NCBI GenBank assembly: GCA_000310025.1
Contig: FN648707.1
Coordinates: 489,553-542,171, forward strand
DNA: 52,619 nucleotides
Source of the DNA: Ectocarpus siliculosus
Lineage: Eukaryota > Sar > Phaeophyceae > Ectocarpales > Ectocarpaceae
Reading direction: 5' to 3'
Below are positions 51,375 to 52,619 of this stretch, one piece after another. The notes beneath the pieces are model-generated. The model was not told where the DNA came from, searched no databases, and saw nothing but the letters and a program-made list of their open reading frames with translations. A program made the position numbers and the translations under genes. How positions within the stretch are numbered: position 1 is the first letter of the stretch; each line of letters starts with the position of its first letter.

Positions 51375-52366
51375 CCAATAGGGCGTGGATGAGGATGCTG
51401 AACCCGATCCCGCCGAGGATGGCGAGGCCAGCCCATAGCCCAGCGTCATGGAGGTGGTCGTACTCCGCCGCGATGCCCTCGAGCGACTCGGGGACGATGT
51501 GCAACAAGGAGGCGGTGAGGAGCGCGCCGGACGCGAAGGTGAAAGTGTGCGAGAGGCCGATGGCGTTTGCCACCTTCTGGTTGATGATCGTCAAGATGCC
51601 GGTGAAGCTGGGGCGCGAAGGTGTACAATGGGGATGGGAGGGCGGGGAGTTAGATTAGAGACAGGGCGGGCGCGACTGAAGCTGTTTTTCGTGAGGGAGG
51701 CGGGAGAGTCATCGACGGTACACTCATGACACGCTCTTCAAAAAACAATCGGCGTTCATGTCGTCCGTTCGTTCATCGTGCACTACCCGACAAGATGAAA
51801 TATTGGTAAAAACATCAACGACGAATGTTACTTCACTTACCCACAGACGGATACAACAAACGTCACTTACTAACGCGTTCTTCTTGAGGGAGGCGGGAGA
51901 GTCATCGACCACATACTCATGACGCCCGCTTCGAAGAAGGTTGTATTTGGCAACTCGATCATCGTGCACTACCCGACCAGAGGATGCGTTGGTGCAAACA
52001 TCAACGACGAAAATTCCTTCACTGACCTGCAGAGGGATACAATAACCGTGGCCAAGATCGCGTTCCCCCACTGCGCTGCCGTCGCTGATTCAGAATCTTC
52101 CTCTTCTTCTTCTTCTTCCTCCTCCTCGTCTCCTTCCTCACTTGTGCCCACCAAAACATCGCCAGATTCAGACACGAGAGCTGTTCCCACCTCGTCAGAG
52201 CCATGCTCGAACAGGAGGGCGTAAGCACCGGTGTCGACTACATCAACAGGGATCATCATCAATGGGTCCGTGAGTGTGGTCAGGTACACCACATCAGCGG
52301 ACGGGGTGGCCGACGTACCGTCAGTCAAGACGGTCGCTTCGCCCCCGTCGATGTACGCGTCCCAGG
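49729..52366 (-). CDS. ZIP-family metal transporter (SLC39-like), 5' end missing
   Basis: Three exons are visible: about 52366-52027, 51607-50989 and 50043-49729 (TGA). Phases join (2, 0); donors are GTCAGT and GTGCGC. Exon 1 encodes an extracytosolic stretch, a run of about 13 Glu/Asp, then the first membrane helix (WGNAILATVIVSLC), which continues in exon 2 (FTGILTIINQ). Exon 2 has ASGALLTASLLHIVPE, a His-rich loop (ESGHGHGHGHG) and the metal-site helices: HNFADGVTIGAAF, then HEIPQELADFIALL. Exon 3 has AFLFNFLSALTCVLGAVV and the final helices. ZIP proteins bring Zn, Fe or Mn into the cytosol; the His-rich loop is typical. In LIV-1 members the second motif is HEXPHEXGD; here the second His is Gln and the Gly is Ala, so metal preference may differ. 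The exon-1 start is lost at the poor contig end (an AACAG acceptor before 52366 is possible). Confidence 0.9.
51692..52065 (-). repeat. Tandem duplication (~185 bp units) spanning the ZIP exon-1 5' splice site
   Basis: Units 51692-51880 and 51885-52065 align along their length (shared GAGGGAGGCGGGAGAGTCAT, ATCGTGCACTACCCGAC, ACATCAACGACGAA, CGCGTTC). The right unit includes the last 39 bp of ZIP exon 1 and its donor (CTGCAG then GTCAGTGAAG on the minus strand). The left unit is a decayed intronic copy in which the donor reads CTGTGG then GTAAGTGAAG. Confidence 0.75.
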
Positions 52367-52619
52367 CTGTTGGGGGGGGGGGGGGGGGGGAAAAGGGCCC
52401 AAAAAACGGGGGGGGGGGGGGGGATGGGTTTAAAAGAAAGGGGGGATGTTCAAAAAACTGGGCCCGGGGGGGGGAAAAAATATTGGGGTACCCCAACTCT
52501 TTTGGTTTTTAAACCCTTGGAACCAATTTCTATTTGAGGGCTGCCGGGCCCGAAATTTTGGTTTTAAAAGGAATCGGGAAAAAATACCCACCCCCATGGG
52601 GGCGGTGTTTGCCCAAAAA
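52367..52619. other. Low-quality contig end
   Basis: G runs of up to about 20 bases, interspersed with A and C runs, begin within a few bases of good ZIP coding sequence. The texture is that of the left end. No feature is called here, and the ZIP 5' exons must lie beyond. Confidence 0.7.

Noticed and set aside
1-52619. CRISPR arrays, bacterial operons or prophage
   Set aside because: There are no regularly spaced identical short repeats with unique spacers and no prokaryotic gene organisation; all recognised genes are intron-containing eukaryotic genes.

Overview
This is a eukaryotic nuclear contig: genes are split by many spliceosomal introns, gene density is low, and most of the sequence is intron, spacer or repeat. 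No bacterial operon, tRNA, rRNA or CRISPR array was recognised. Two of the recognisable genes belong to flagellum-linked families (a PIH-type axonemal dynein assembly factor and a BART-domain protein). Base composition is moderate, introns are long, and tracts of 8-20 G or C recur. A flagellate-bearing stramenopile, perhaps a brown alga, fits, but that is inference and the sequence does not prove it. Both ends (about 1-235 and 52367-52619) are homopolymer-rich and look like unreliable read ends, and there are two N gaps (14234-14333 and 30175-30315).

Layout, left to right. (1) The N-terminal part of a short-chain acyl-CoA dehydrogenase lies on the minus strand (330-892), cut off by the contig end. 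(2) A gene-poor stretch to about 10.1 kb holds a tRNA-derived SINE (5705-6012) and a second partial copy. (3) A head-to-head pair follows: a BART-domain gene (minus, 10174-12261) and a 13-exon PIH/Kintoun-type gene (plus, 12696-23289, 715 codons if my model is right), sharing a 434-bp intergenic region with a 19-bp palindrome. (4) A convergent RNase P/MRP subunit POP4/Rpp29 gene lies on the minus strand (24236-26730). (5) 27-34 kb is mostly repeats, including a ~430-bp diverged inverted repeat around an N gap, a small TIR element and an unrecognised minus-strand gene. (6) A plus-strand coiled-coil gene begins at 34768; its second identified intron contains a complete Ty1/copia retrotransposon (35777-43685, antisense) with 300-bp LTRs and a 5-bp target duplication. 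(7) 45-49 kb holds a 911-bp hAT-like non-autonomous element with an 8-bp target duplication and another SINE copy. (8) A ZIP-family metal transporter gene lies on the minus strand (49729 to about 52366), its 5' end lost in the poor right end.

Exon models were built by hand from splice-site position, reading phase and family similarity. Where phases join cleanly over many exons (PIH gene, POP4, BART gene, coiled-coil gene, ZIP) the models are fairly strong, but none has transcript support. The most interesting material is the repeat biology: a two-plus-copy SINE family, three small TIR elements, a hAT-like element, a young but coding-defective copia element with a duplicated polypurine tract/U3 segment, and two unrelated genes in which tandem duplications have copied the 5' splice site into the downstream intron.
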